A stretch of DNA of 64,000 bases from Anisus vortex (taxonomy: Eukaryota; Mollusca; Gastropoda; Planorbidae), in contig OX421495.1 in the NCBI GenBank assembly GCA_949126835.1, forward strand, positions 3,791,011 to 3,855,010. Reading direction: 5' to 3'. The notes beneath the pieces are model-generated. The model was not told the DNA's origin and did not search any database. It worked only from the letters and a program-made list of their open reading frames with translations. Made by a program: the position numbers and the translations under genes. Positions 34,593 to 46,064 of this stretch are shown here, piece by piece. Within the stretch, counting starts at the first letter, position 1. Every line of letters starts with the position of its first letter.

Positions 34593-34675
34593 AGATGTGT
34601 TGTAGAATAGTAGATATATACAGTGGCTTGGTTTGATGTGTTGTAGAATAGTAGATATGTACAGTAGCTTGGTTT
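34593..34675. repeat. Two-copy 41-bp tandem repeat
   Basis: GATGTGTTGTAGAATAGTAG followed by ATATACAGTGGCTTGGTTT, twice with two differences. Confidence 0.75.
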
Positions 34676-34879
34676 GTTTATTAGGTCTAGTTGATGTGCA
34701 CGTGACGTTTTCATTAATCTTTTTCTATCTGCCCCGTCCACACAACAAAACAGATCGGAACAAAGCATTATATCGCAAAGGTTGAACAGCTGTAGTTTGG
34801 GGTGGTGGAGGAGGCATCCTCTTTTCGTCGACACGAAGCTGACCAGGATCTTATTTATATCTTGCACTTACGTGTGCGC

Positions 34880-35850
34880 ATTTATTATGAGTATATATGT
34901 GTCTGCGTAGATTGGCTTGCTTGTGTTTGTGTGTATGTGAGTTTTTTTGTGTGCACCTACACACATATACACAAACACACACAAATAGGCATACGCACTT
35001 TCACATATATACACACATATTTGTGTAGGCCTATATGTAAAGTGTCAGCATAAAGCTGAGCAAAGAATTATTCCTTCAACACTCGACCGAAACTATTATC
35101 ATTCTTTCATAAAACAGACATTTTACTTACTGAAGCGACCAGATCTAACCTCTTAAACAGTGTTGTTGTTTTTTTTTCGAAATTTTACGTCATTAGCAAA
35201 ACAAAAACAGAAAAAAAAAATAGAAGGGGGGGAAGGAACTCTCCGGCGGGAGAAGCCCCATACACTGGATGCCCTCCCCTGTCTCTACAAACAAAAACAG
35301 AGACCGCTATATCAATAGATAGCTAGAGAGAGAGAGCTACAAGCAGCGCTGAAATGGAGCTTCTGAGGATTTTGATGTATTGCTCCGCAGACAGGCCGCG
35401 GGGGGAAAAGTTTGTTTAGGATCTGTTACCGCGGCAACAAATCTACAGCCGTGGGATAGCTGCTGGGACCTGCCAACTCTTGTAAATTGAAAAACTTTTG
35501 GCGGAGGTAGCAATTTAAAAACAACAACAACAATGTACTCTTGATTGTACATGCAACTAAAACTACTTCTCCACTTTTTTTCAATTTATTCCACAAACAA
35601 TTAAAACGCCTCGTTAATAACCTCTTGGCTCTAAATGCAAGAATAAAGACATGTTATGCCGAAGTTGGTCGAAGACGGAACAGGTTTTACGGGACAATTT
35701 CCTGCAATGCTTAAAAAACAAAGTAACAACAATAAAATCAACACAGCCAGCAGTACCATAGATATTATCATAGTATTGTCACACATATTATCATAGTATT
35801 GCCATAAATACGATAATATATACGGTATTACTTAAAATTATGCGAGTCAG
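34880..35850. other. Low-complexity and GC-richer patch, no gene
   Basis: TG/CA-rich 34,890-35,030, then a CpG-containing stretch at 35,225-35,500 (GGCCGCGGGGGGAAAAG, CCGCGGCAACAAATC). It could be regulatory for Pax1/9. No homology recognised. Confidence 0.25.
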
Positions 35851-35867
35851 AAAAATGGAATTTTTCA

Positions 35868-35990
35868 GAACAGGTCGGTCCTTCGGTGCTAGTGAACCAG
35901 CGTTCACAAATTTCTGCGACCACGGCTAAAACAAGGGGATCTGGTGGCCAGCACAAATGTCCAGCCGCTTTAACTTTTACACATACCAAA
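35868..35990 (-). mobile_element. tRNA-derived SINE, family 2, 3' part only
   Basis: Matches the tail half of 6598-6700: GTGAACCAGCGTTCACAAATTTC, GGTGGCCAGCACAAATGTCC, CAGCCGCTTTAACTTTTAC. The tRNA-like head is absent. Confidence 0.65.
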
Positions 35991-36074
35991 ACTCAACAAA
36001 AACACTTAATGTAAAATGAATTTAGTAATTATTGCTATTTTTATTTTTAATCTGGGATCGATTAACTATGTAAG

Positions 36075-36240
36075 TCTACTGATCCAGTCTTAATCTTTGA
36101 TCTTTGGCCGATTCACTATTTGCTGCTCCAGTCTTAATCTTTTATCTTTGGCCGATTCACTATTTACTAATCAAGTCCTAATCTTTGATCTTTGGCCGAT
36201 TCATTATCTACTTTTCCAGTGTTAATCTTTGATCTTTGGA
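36075..36240. repeat. 44-bp minisatellite
   Basis: TCTTTGGCCGATTCACTA recurs at 36,101, 36,145 and 36,189, with CCAGTCTTAATCTTTGA between. Confidence 0.8.
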
Positions 36241-36479
36241 ACTGACACATTGTTTTTACGTGCATATTTCACGCCTGATAAATTCTACTCTATTCATACA
36301 AGAAAACCATCCCATAATTTTTCTTTCTTTTTTTTTAAAACAAGTTCGGGCAGAGAAAACATAAAAACCACCATCGGGTTTTCCAAGTTGACAAATTTTC
36401 CCTGGGAATTTGGAGGCGAGTTTCTTTCATCAGATAACTGGAAAATGATATATTTGAAGTTAACCAACGGAGGGGCGTA

Positions 36480-37270
36480 CGTACATACGAAGGGAGGGAG
36501 GGAAGGGCGAGGGGAGGGGGTGTCGGAAAACGTACGAGCAGTTTTCGGAATTGAAATTGATTGTGAACCTTCCTCCCCGCTCCTGCTCCCCCCTTTTCTC
36601 TTTTTCTCACCGTCAAACTTTTTATTTTTAAAGAAAGTTTGCTTTGGAAAACTCGAAAAGACTTAGGGAGTTTTTGTGATTGTGATATACCAGGGTATGT
36701 GTAATTGTGATATACCAGGGTATGTGTGATTGTGATATACAGGGGTATGTTTGATTGTTGGAAGGGTAAAGGGGGGGAGGAGGGGAGATAAGTAAATGGA
36801 AAACAAAAATAGAAACAGAACTCTAGAAGAGTTTCCGGGTCCAGGGTGGGGGGGGGGGGGGGTTGAGGTTGGAATTTAGATTCGGTGTGAGAGCCAAGAT
36901 GTTTCGGCTGACCCTCGAAGTTTTGGGACGGAATGCTGAAGGGGGGGGGTAAGGGAGGAGGGGAGAATTTGATGGAATGAAACAATGCACACTGGCTATG
37001 AAGCGGAGGGTGTGGGGGGGGGGAGGAGGGAGAGAGGGGGGCATCAACTGCGCCTAATACAGTCGTGCACGATGGGAAATTTGTTCGACGTGGAGGAGAA
37101 GTGGCGACGGGGGGGGGGGGGGCCTTAGTACTAGTGTCAGGCACGGGGGGTCGGTGTGGGTACGGGGGCAGGGGGGCGTGTGAGGGAGTTGGAATGAGCG
37201 CCGGTGAATGAGTTGAGTTGTCTCTTCGGGAAATATTTAAAGAAAGTGGGGAGGGGGGGGGGGTAATATG
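36480..37270. other. Polypurine G-rich tract
   Basis: About 800 bp with very strong G-over-C bias on the + strand and many G-runs of 7-18, plus a three-copy 25-bp repeat at 36,676-36,755 (TGTGATATACCAGGGTATGT). The minus strand therefore has a long Pro/Ser-rich open frame (36,335-37,144) that I judge non-coding. Potential for G-quadruplex or triplex structure. In the proposed Pax1/9 intron 1. Confidence 0.6.
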
Positions 37271-37483
37271 TGGGTGAGGGGCGGGCAGTCAGAGAACTGT
37301 AGCGTCCGTGATATTTTGCTTTCTCCTCTGGAATACATGAATAAACTAAGACTGTCTAATAATCGAGGATTTAGCACGATACTTCTCCCTTGAGTAAAGT
37401 GACAAGCGTTGTGTTGAGTCGACCAATTAATTATACACACCGCTCGTTAAAAAGAATGACAGCCAAATTATTATACTTGGTTT

Positions 37484-39602
37484 CTTTATCTTTGCTTGAA
37501 CTCATCATGTCCATTACTTTAAACTTCTGAATAATTTAACTTGTATCTTATCTTTGCTTGAACTCATCATGTCCATTACTTTAAACTTCTGAATAATTTA
37601 AATTGTATCTTATCTTTGCTTGAACTCATCATGTCCATTACTTTAAACTTCTGAATAATTTAACTTGTATCTTATCTTTGCTTGAACTCATCATGTCCAT
37701 TACTTTAAACTTCTGAATAATTTAACTTGTATCTTATCTTTGCTTGAACTCATCATGTCCATTACTTTAAACTTCTGAATAATTTAACTTGTATCTTATC
37801 TTTGCTTGAACTCATCATGTCCATTACTTTAAACCTCTGAATAATTTAACTTGTATCTTATCTTTGCTTGAACTCATCATGTCCATTACTTTAAACTTCT
37901 GAATAATTTAACTTGTATCTTATCTTTGCTTGAACTCATCATGTCCATTACTTTAAACCTCTGAATAATTTAACTTGTATCTTATCTTTGCTTGAACTCA
38001 TCATGTCCATTACTTTAAACCTCTGAATAATTTAACTTGTATCTTATCTTTGCTTGAACTCATCATGTCCATTACTTTAAACCTCTGAATAATTTAACTT
38101 GTATCTTATCTTTGCTTGAACTCATCATGTCCATTACTTTAAACTTCTGAATAATTTAACTTGTATCTTATCTTTGCTTGAACTCATCATGTCCATTACT
38201 TTAAACCTCTGAATAATTTAACTTGTATCTTATCTTTGCTTGAACTCATCATGTCCATTACTTTAAACTTCTGAATAATTTAACTTGTATCTTATCTTTG
38301 CTTGAACTCATCATGTCCATTACTTTAAACCTCTGAATAATTTAACTTGTATCTTATCTTTGCTTGAACTCATCATGTCCATTACTTTAAACCTCTGAAT
38401 AATTTAACTTGTATCTTATCTTTGCTTGAACTCATCATGTCCATTACTTTAAACCTCTGAATAATTTAACTTGTATCTTATCTTTGCTTGAACTCATCAT
38501 GTCCATTACTTTAAACTTCTGAATAATTTAACTTGTATCTTATCTTTGCTTGAACTCATCATGTCCATTACTTTAAACCTCTGAATAATTTAACTTGTAT
38601 CTTATCTTTGCTTGAACTCATCATGTCCATTACTTTAAACCTCTGAATAATTTAACTTGTATCTTATCTTTGCTTGAACTCATCATGTCCATTACTTTAA
38701 ACCTCTGAATAATTTAACTTGTATCTTATCTTTGCTTGAACTCATCATGTCCATTACTTTAAACCTCTGAATAATTTAACTTGTATCTTATCTTTGCTTG
38801 AACTCATCATGTCCATTACTTTAAACCTCTGAATAATTTAACTTGTATCTTATCTTTGCTTGAACTCATCATGTCCATTACTTTAAACTTCTGAATAATT
38901 TAACTTGTATCTTATCTTTGCTTGAACTCATCATGTCCATTACTTTAAACCTCTGAATAATTTAACTTGTATCTTATCTTTGCTTGAACTCATCATGTCC
39001 ATTACTTTAAACCTCTGAATAATTTAACTTGTATCTTATCTTTGCTTGAACTCATCATGTCCATTACTTTAAACCTCTGAATAATTTAACTTGTATCTTA
39101 TCTTTGCTTGAACTCATCATGTCCATTACTTTAAACTTCTGAATAATTTAACTTGTATCTTATCTTTGCTTGAACTCATCATGTCCATTACTTTAAACCT
39201 CTGAATAATTTAACTTGTATCTTATCTTTGCTTGAACTCATCATGTCCATTACTTTAAACTTCTGAATAATTTAACTTGTATCTTATCTTTGCTTGAACT
39301 CATCATGTCCATTACTTTAAACCTCTGAATAATTTAACTTGTATCTTATCTTTGCTTGAACTCATCATGTCCATTACTTTAAACCTCTGAATAATTTAAC
39401 TTGTATCTTATCTTTGCTTGAACTCATCATGTCCATTACTTTAAACCTCTGAATAATTTAACTTGTATCTTATCTTTGCTTGAACTCATCATGTCCATTA
39501 CTTTAAACCTCTGAATAATTTAACTTGTATCTTATCTTTGCTTGAACTCATCATGTCCATTACTTTAAACCTCTGAATAATTTAACTTGTACCTTATCTT
39601 AC
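37484..39602. repeat. 62-bp satellite, 34 nearly identical units
   Basis: CTCATCATGTCCATTACTTT recurs every 62 bp from 37,501 to 39,547 (33 intervals). Units differ essentially at one site (AAACTTCTG or AAACCTCTG), plus AAATTGTATC in one unit. Such homogeneity indicates recent expansion or ongoing homogenisation. The array borders a CR1/L2-like LINE tail at about 39,595. It lies about 1 kb upstream of the Pax1/9 main exon. Confidence 0.97.
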
Positions 39603-39709
39603 ATGGTACCGACGATGCTTATATACAGAAGACTGTTACACCTACGCTTATTCGTGGTTTGAGTCGAGTGTCTAGTCTTTAAATTTGATTAGAGTTTAGT
39701 TCTATGTTC
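39595..39709 (-). mobile_element. Decayed CR1/L2-like LINE 3' fragment
   Basis: ACCTTATCTTACATGGTACC, CCTACGCTTATTCGTGGTTT and GTCTAGTCTTTAAATTTGAT are diverged inverse tail sequence, as in 28,462-28,605. Confidence 0.5.
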
Positions 39710-39790
39710 TTAACCCTTACAGTCCCGGGCGCGTATATAGCGGAACTGAAGGCAGCATAGATAGAAGTAGGTCGGTACGGGAAGGGTTAA
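39710..39790 (-). mobile_element. 81-bp mini-element with TTAA flanks, copy 2
   Basis: TTAACCCTTACAGTCCCGGG at left, TACGGGAAGGGTTAA at right: inverse orientation to copies 1 and 3. TTAA at both edges and CCCTT/AAGGG ends fit a piggyBac-type target and terminus. Confidence 0.75.
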
Positions 39791-40024
39791 AACAATTATA
39801 AAAGTACTCTTTTATGTTAGATCGTTAGATTTTTAATTAATTTGTTTTTATTTTTCATTTTTTTTTAATTTTAAGATATTATTACTCATAAGTACTTTTT
39901 ATTTTTAGTTCTACTTTTGTTCTACTTCAACTATAATTGGCATTTGCGTGCTTTCCTTTTTCCGCGCACTGTTTTCTGATTGATTTGTAAATATTTCTTA
40001 ATAGCTCCAATTGGCTGATCTCTA

Positions 40025-40105
40025 TTAACCCTTCCCGTACCGACCTACTTCTATCTATGCTGCCTTCAGTTCCGCTATATACGCGCTTGGGACTATAAGG
40101 GTTAA
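40025..40105 (+). mobile_element. 81-bp mini-element with TTAA flanks, copy 3
   Basis: TTAACCCTTCCCGTACCGAC to GGGACTATAAGGGTTAA. Same length and interior (GCTGCCTTCAGTTCCGCTAT) as copies 1 and 2. Confidence 0.78.
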
Positions 40106-40147
40106 GTCTGATGTTTTTTGAGGTTTTTGTAAGACAGATAACATTGG

Positions 40148-40498
40148 TTAAAAGAAAGGCAAAGAACAAAGTAGTAATAATACATAAAGCATTTAAATTC
40201 TAGCTTAGAAATACAACCCGACCGCAATCTACTACAATATTTAGATAAAGATTGAGATTAAAGCAATTTCCTTATTCCATATTAAAGAGCAAACATATAT
40301 AAGCTCTATTTCTTCTCGATTAGCATCTGGGCATGGAATGATTTGCTTAAACAAACAAGGAAAACCATTAACTTAATATCATTTAAAACAATAATCAAAA
40401 TGCAAGACTAAACTAAGACCACGAACGAGCGTAAGCCGCAACATTTTTTTATTTTTTTTTTAGAGTAGGAGCGTTTGAGACATATAAGATAAGATAAA
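40148..40498 (+). mobile_element. CR1/L2-like LINE 3' end
   Basis: AAAGTAGTAATAATACATAA, GGGCATGGAATGATTTGCTT, AAACAAGGAAAACCATTAAC, tail ACATATAAGATAAGATAAA. Ends about 175 bp before the Pax1/9 exon. Confidence 0.88.
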
Positions 40499-40673
40499 AG
40501 CTCTTTGTCTATCTCTTAACTTGGCAAGAACTTAATGTCTATACTTTTTACAAGTTCGTTACCCTATCTGGTTTATAAAGAATGATAGTATGTTTATAAA
40601 AAGGTTGTAATTACTCGAACTCGGTTAATTTATTGAATGCAAAGTTCACAACAAACTATTTTCTTTGTTCCAG

Positions 40674-41620
40674 AGCACCAAACCTACGGAGAGGTCAATC
40701 AGCTTGGAGGCGTCTTCGTCAACGGGAGGCCGCTTCCAAACGCCATCAGGCTGCGGATCGTGGAGCTGGCCCAGCTAGGTGTCCGCCCCTGCGACATCAG
40801 CAGGCAGCTGCGGGTGTCACACGGCTGCGTCTCCAAGATCCTGGCCCGGTACAACGAGACCGGCTCCATCCTGCCCGGCGCCATCGGGGGCTCGAAGCCC
40901 CGGGTGACCACCCCGAACGTGGTGAAGCACATCAAGGTTTACAAGGAGCGGGACCCGGGGATCTTCGCCTGGGAGATTCGGGACAAACTTCTAGCGGACG
41001 GCGTGTGCGACAAGTACAATGTGCCTTCGGTCAGTTCCATAAGTAGGATATTGAGAAATAAGATCGGGCCTGGCATCAACCCACCTGTCTCTGGTGGAGG
41101 AGTCGGGGGCTCCAGCCCAGTCCAGTCTTCACAGTTTGAGAAGCCCTCGCCCCCACCGTGCCATCCCCACCACCATTCAGTCGCATCACAGCCGCACCAC
41201 GGCCAGAACCACCACGGGGCGCTTTACAACGCCCAGTTTTACCCTTACTCCTGCGCCCCGACGCCCCCCATGCCCCCGCCCATGGCCCACCCGCAAATGA
41301 TGTCGCACAACCCGCACCACCACCACCCCGCGGGGATGCCGCCCGGGATGAGCTTCCAGGTGCCGGCGGGCGCCATGGCCCCCCACCACAAGCCGCCGCC
41401 CGGGGGCTGCCCTTCCCCCTGCATGATGCGGGCCTGGCCGTCGTCGCATTCCGTCCACGATATCCTGGGCTTCCACCACCGGTCGTCCCACCCGATGGGC
41501 GGGCAGCACATGCCCATGTCGCCCGAGGGCATGATGCCCAACGCCATAGCGTCCCAGCCATACAACATGGGCAACTACTACATGAAGACCTCAATGTCTC
41601 CGATGTATCTGCAGAGCTGA
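40674..41620 (+). CDS. PAX1/9: Pax1/9 paired-box transcription factor, main exon
   Basis: Nuclear DNA-binding regulator of the Pax1/9 (Pox meso) class; in animals this class patterns pharyngeal endoderm and mesoderm. With an ATGG first exon the protein is 316 residues. Paired domain at about residues 5-133, from [20 protein letters not shown] through [20 protein letters not shown] to [12 protein letters not shown]. Octapeptide HSVHDILG at residues 260-267 inside [12 protein letters not shown], as in PAX9. No homeodomain, as expected. The linker and C-terminus are His/Pro/Met-rich. Stop TGA at 41,618-41,620. Acceptor TTTCTTTGTTCCAG at 40,660-40,673 requires a phase-1 upstream exon; an in-frame ATG at 40,637 would work only without splicing. 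Third positions are very GC-rich, unlike the AT-rich surroundings. Long frames on the other strand are shadows. Confidence 0.96.
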
Positions 41621-42533
41621 TGATGCGCCCACGAGCAAGCTGCTCACACACACAATCTACGGACTTACACGCCCAGGGAAGAAACATAATCGTTTCCTTT
41701 TGGAGGCTCACGTAAAGACACCAAAATGTCAGCTGAAACTGGCATACCAAGAGCTGGCAAGGGCGTCAACAATACACATCTGAACTTCATGATGATAAAA
41801 TAGAAATGTTCACAAAGTCTCCACAAATTTGGTTTAAAGTGCCCCAAAAAAGATTTCATGTTCATCAATTTAGGGCGTGGTTAAACATTTACATTTATTT
41901 TTGTTGAAAACGACTTTGGAAGAGATTAGGGCATTAATATTAAGTAACCATGCCCCTCCTCCACCTCCCCACAGCCATAGAAACGAAATTTCAGTAGATT
42001 AATATTTTTCATTTATTCAGTGAGTTCTGAACTTCTGACGACATTTAATCAATGGCACTGTGGCTTTCTCCGAGATGACTTTAAATAATGTATTTACAAA
42101 ATGCGTTGAAACTTGCAATTTTTACTCCTACCTTCTCTTTCGCTTCTCTATATCTCTCTTCTTATTCTTTCTCTTACAGTCACAAGAGCCCGATGCAAGA
42201 ATTAATGTCAGAATGCAACCTTTCATAATTTTTGTATTGGCCAGTTAAAAATTGCATTATAAAATTTGATTGATCTTAAATCATCTCTGTTTACATTTGC
42301 TCCATTTTGCCCCCTTTTCATACATAAACAAAAATAGTCTATGAAATATTCACAAATTTGTATAAACTAAAAAGGACAGTTTATAAAAAGTAAAATTTCA
42401 GGTAAACGCCCATGTTTATCATTTTTAAATGCGTTAATGTTATTGTAACAAAAATCTTAAATCAACTTTTTAAAACGAGGTTTATATATTTATGTTCTTT
42501 TGAAATCAAGAAATCTCAATGTGTATGTAACCA
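41621..42533 (+). other. Pax1/9 3' UTR region
   Basis: Unique AT-rich sequence following the stop, with no AATAAA close by. The nearest canonical AATAAA sites are at about 43,955-43,965 and 44,524-44,529, beyond two MITE copies, so the 3' end cannot be placed. A pyrimidine stretch at 42,120-42,180 is the only other feature. Confidence 0.35.
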
Positions 42534-42534
42534 A

Positions 42535-42660
42535 AGACTATAATAAGATGGACCGCTTGCTTTATTTGTAGAGCTTATATTATATAATATAATATTAAAT
42601 TTGCTTACATTATGTTCTTTTTTTTTTCGACTTTGAAAAATATGTGCTCAGCGGAAGTTA
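42535..42660 (+). mobile_element. Partial MITE, AGACTATAATAAGATGG family
   Basis: Left end AGACTATAATAAGATGGACC and GCTTTATTTGTAGAGCTTAT, then decays; the right end is missing. Confidence 0.7.
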
Positions 42661-43009
42661 AAGGTTCAACTGGACACGATAATTGAAAAAAATGTAAACT
42701 TTTTGTTTTGTTACAAATAAGTATAGGCCTACCTTTAACGGTACACTGTACAGAAGTGAACTATTTTGTTAGAAAAAAAAGAAAGAAATTGTCTGCTTTA
42801 CAAAATTAAAATCGCTACTGAAAGTTACAGCAGTTACAGGATGCAGTTCGGCCATGTTTGTATACGTGGGCGCTTATCAACATAATAGCGACCTGGAAAA
42901 ATTATTGTGTATTTTTGTACAATTATTGTACAGATAGAGATTTGTTCTACACACTTTTTCAACCGCTGCGATAACTAATTGTGAAACCATTGTATTTTTT
43001 TAAAGCGGA

Positions 43010-43112
43010 CCCTTGCAGGCCCAAGACACAAGACACACAAAAAGACTAAACCTCAACAGGATTAGAACCCGGGACCAATGATATATCTACTCGGTGACTA
43101 GCTTCTTAACGT
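43010..43112 (-). mobile_element. tRNA-like (SINE-derived) fragment
   Basis: The rc has CTAGTCACCGAGTAGATAT and box B-like GGTCCCGGGTTCTAATCC. No intact cloverleaf could be drawn by eye. Confidence 0.35.
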
Positions 43113-43219
43113 TTTATCGTAGTGAACAAAATATGAATATTTTCTTTAAAAAATAATGAAACCAACAATGCAATGGATAGCTTTCAATAGGGAATTCCCG
43201 ATGTAGTAGTTAGGACCAT

Positions 43220-43518
43220 AAACTATAATATACATGGATCACTTGCTTTAGTATTTCTGCTATATGATGATTCGAAACACTGATTTTCGGAATTTCCGAT
43301 TCGTTGTTTCCTTTGCACTTCCGTTTTATTGAATCGCTTCGATTTTCTCAATGAAAAATTAAAATTAAAATCGAAAGTTGTACGGTATAAAGCCGAAACA
43401 TTTAAGAAACAACGAGGAGCGTAATTTAAGACAGTTTTATTGAAATATTGGTTGCGCACGGAAAAAAAGTTAATATAAGCTCTAAAAATAGAGCAAGCGG
43501 TCCATCTTATTTTAGTCT
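43220..43518 (-). mobile_element. MITE, AGACTATAATAAGATGG family
   Basis: Ends AACTATAATATACATGGATC and GGTCCATCTTATTTTAGTCT. Core blocks in inverse orientation (CGATTTTCTCAATGAAAAAT, TTGCGCACGGAAAAAAAG). Confidence 0.88.
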
Positions 43519-45990
43519 ATGTTAGGACTAAGTATTTTATTTTTTTAAGTTTAAGAAGTTAATTTTCTCTCGGGGCTGTACAACTTACAATATGTGCGAT
43601 CGTTTAATGAAATGAAAAAAAACAACAAACTTGATTGTGCTTACGCATAAAAACAATCTAATTATAGATTATAAAATACATTCATTGTGCCTTATACTAG
43701 TTATACAGACTAAAATATTGTATGACCACAAAGTTTTGAGTTAGGCTTTTAAATGCATACATTTTGTAGGTCTATTTACAACCGACGCAGATATTTTGAT
43801 TTACACGTGTCTAACGTAGGATTGAACAAATAACAAAATGTTAAACTGCTATCCTCTAGCAAGTTTATGGCAAAATGACATTGAAATAAACTTATTTGGG
43901 GTTTTAATGCTTAATTTTTCGTATTAGCTAGATATTTCACAGTAATAAAAATTTAACAATAAAATAAAGATAAAAAGATAAAATAAAAAAACGTTTTATA
44001 AAAAGCTCTTACACTTTTAGATCTCGAATATTATTATGTTCGTGTTTTCTTTTTCATCTATCCTTTCATCAGTATTTTTATTTCATTTTAGTCTTTAAAA
44101 AAGAATACAAAATTTGTATTAAGCTTAATCAACTTTTATTGTCAATATACCAAACTTTATTAACGAATTGTAATTAATTTATTATTGTTTTTTGTTGAAA
44201 ATGTATGTTAAAAATCTGGATTCAACAAAATTGGAACCGGAACCGTTTTTTTTTTTTTGTCAACCTCTCCTGAATTTTTTGGTTGTTATAATACTAAAAG
44301 TCTAATGTTTAGCTGTTATGGACACCATCGGTCATAGCAACACTGCTGGGACTGGCGAGTGTGTGTTGCCCATAGTTTAACTCATACACTCGATGAATGT
44401 TATGTTGAATTTTGTTATTGTCTGATATATTATTTGAATTTCATGACATCTTCTGTAAATATATTTTAAAATGATTTTGTTGTCTATGTAAGTTTAATTA
44501 CACAGTGTCAATCAGAATTGTTCAATAAACATTTAAGTTTACCTTATTCAATGCTAAGATATTTGTTTTTTAATCGAATGTAAAATTTTTTCTATCAGTC
44601 TGTCTGTCGGTCTGTTAACTATCTGTCAGTCGTTTTTTTCTGTCTATATGTCTGTCAAACTGTCTGTCTGTCTATCTACTCATCTATTTATAGTGCTTAA
44701 ATTTTTTTCTATATGTCTATTTATCTTGCTATCCATTTCTCTGTCTATCAATCTCGATAATTATCTATGTATATTCTAGATATTATTTATCTTTCATCTA
44801 TTAAAATATCTATCTATAATCCATATAGTAACTATCTATCTCATTTTTTTAATATTTCAATCTGTTTGTTATCTTTATGTTTATGTTAATGTCTGGTGGC
44901 TATGTTTATTTCTATCTCTCAATCCAGTGCCGCCTCAATGTGCCACCCACATAGGCACTTACATATGTGTCGAGAGTTTTGATGTGCCATCAATGATCTT
45001 TAAAACAAATATTAATAATATGAAAAATAATATTTAAAGTAAACGCTTTTAAAATGAGAGAGAGACACACATACAAAGAGAAACACACACAGAGTGACAG
45101 AGAGAGAGACAGAGAGGGAGAGAGTTTAACTTAAGACGAAATGGAGAGATGCTCAGATTTCAAAACTCTATTTAATATGTTCCCAACTTTCGCGTCCTTG
45201 GCCTTGGTTGCCATCATAATTATATATCTATAGCGTCTGCACCCAGAACAAAATTACTACAAAGTAACAGGTGGAAAAAAAACCACCATTGACAAAACAA
45301 GCTATTGTGGTTTAAACCTGAAACCCAAAAGTATATTTGCTTCCCCTTTAAATTAAACACGCGAAATTAGAACAATAGCATCAACAACACTATGTATAAC
45401 ATGTCCTTTATATATCCCCCCCCCCCCAATCAGCCGGTGTTGACAGGGAAAGCGCGGTATCTTAGGTAAAGTCCATTATGTCGTGTCGTTCACACCTGGC
45501 TACGAAATTACCTGGTCACATTAGCGCCGCTGATAACCTAGCTGTTAACGGGAAACGCCCTGTTCCCACCGTTGTTTTAGTAGGGTTCTGCCAGCGCGAC
45601 CCGTGGCCGGCCTTTCACTTAATCTGCCACTGGACGTATCGGCCATGTCGAAATTAGCAGGCTTCTGCTGCGTCATAATAATATTGTGTCTCGGTGGCGA
45701 AAGGTCAAGGCTGGAGACCGTTCTATAAATAGAACAGATTGGCATGGCCTATATATTACCAGAGTTCTAAGCTATTTAAAATAACAGTTAATTAGCCAAA
45801 TATGATGGTTTCAGATATATTATGGGTTAATGGGTTTACAATAAACTTCACGAAAAAAATGTAGATACCCCCGAGTACTTTTCTATTTTGCATAATCATA
45901 AACACACATACACAATACAAATAAACACACACACTTACACACATATAATATATATTATGCTAACATTAGAACATTGTAAAAGTTTAATGA
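43519..45990. other. AT-rich intergenic DNA with simple repeats and one GC-richer island
   Basis: Simple repeats: TCTG/TCTA at 44,590-44,900, AG/AC at 45,055-45,125, a C-run at 45,417-45,427. About 45,430-45,745 is unique and GC-balanced (GTCACATTAGCGCCGCTGAT, CAGCGCGACCCGTGGCCGGC) and may be a non-coding regulatory element downstream of Pax1/9. No gene seen. Confidence 0.35.
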
Positions 45991-45994
45991 TACA

Positions 45995-46045
45995 TTGGTA
46001 TATGCATTTTGTTCTCGCATAAAGGTTTAGGAAAGTGTTTTATAT
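45995..46045 (-). mobile_element. Short CR1/L2-like LINE fragment (inverted)
   Basis: Inverse of the post-ORF words: ATGCATTTTGTTCTCGCATA then AAGGTTTAGGAAAGTG. It abuts a + strand copy, so the two form an inverted pair. Confidence 0.65.
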
Positions 46046-46064
46046 CGATAAACAGATAAAGAGC

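Noticed and set aside
36335..37144. 269-codon minus-strand ORF rich in Pro and Ser
   Set aside because: It runs through a polypurine G-rich block where minus-strand stops are rare; low-complexity composition and no domain or splice logic.
37484..39602. Regularly spaced repeats as a CRISPR-like array
   Set aside because: There are no unique spacers; the 62-bp unit is contiguous and identical throughout, i.e. a eukaryotic satellite.
41076..41750. Long minus and alternative-frame ORFs opposite Pax1/9
   Set aside because: Shadows of a GC-rich coding exon; the + frame has the paired domain and octapeptide.
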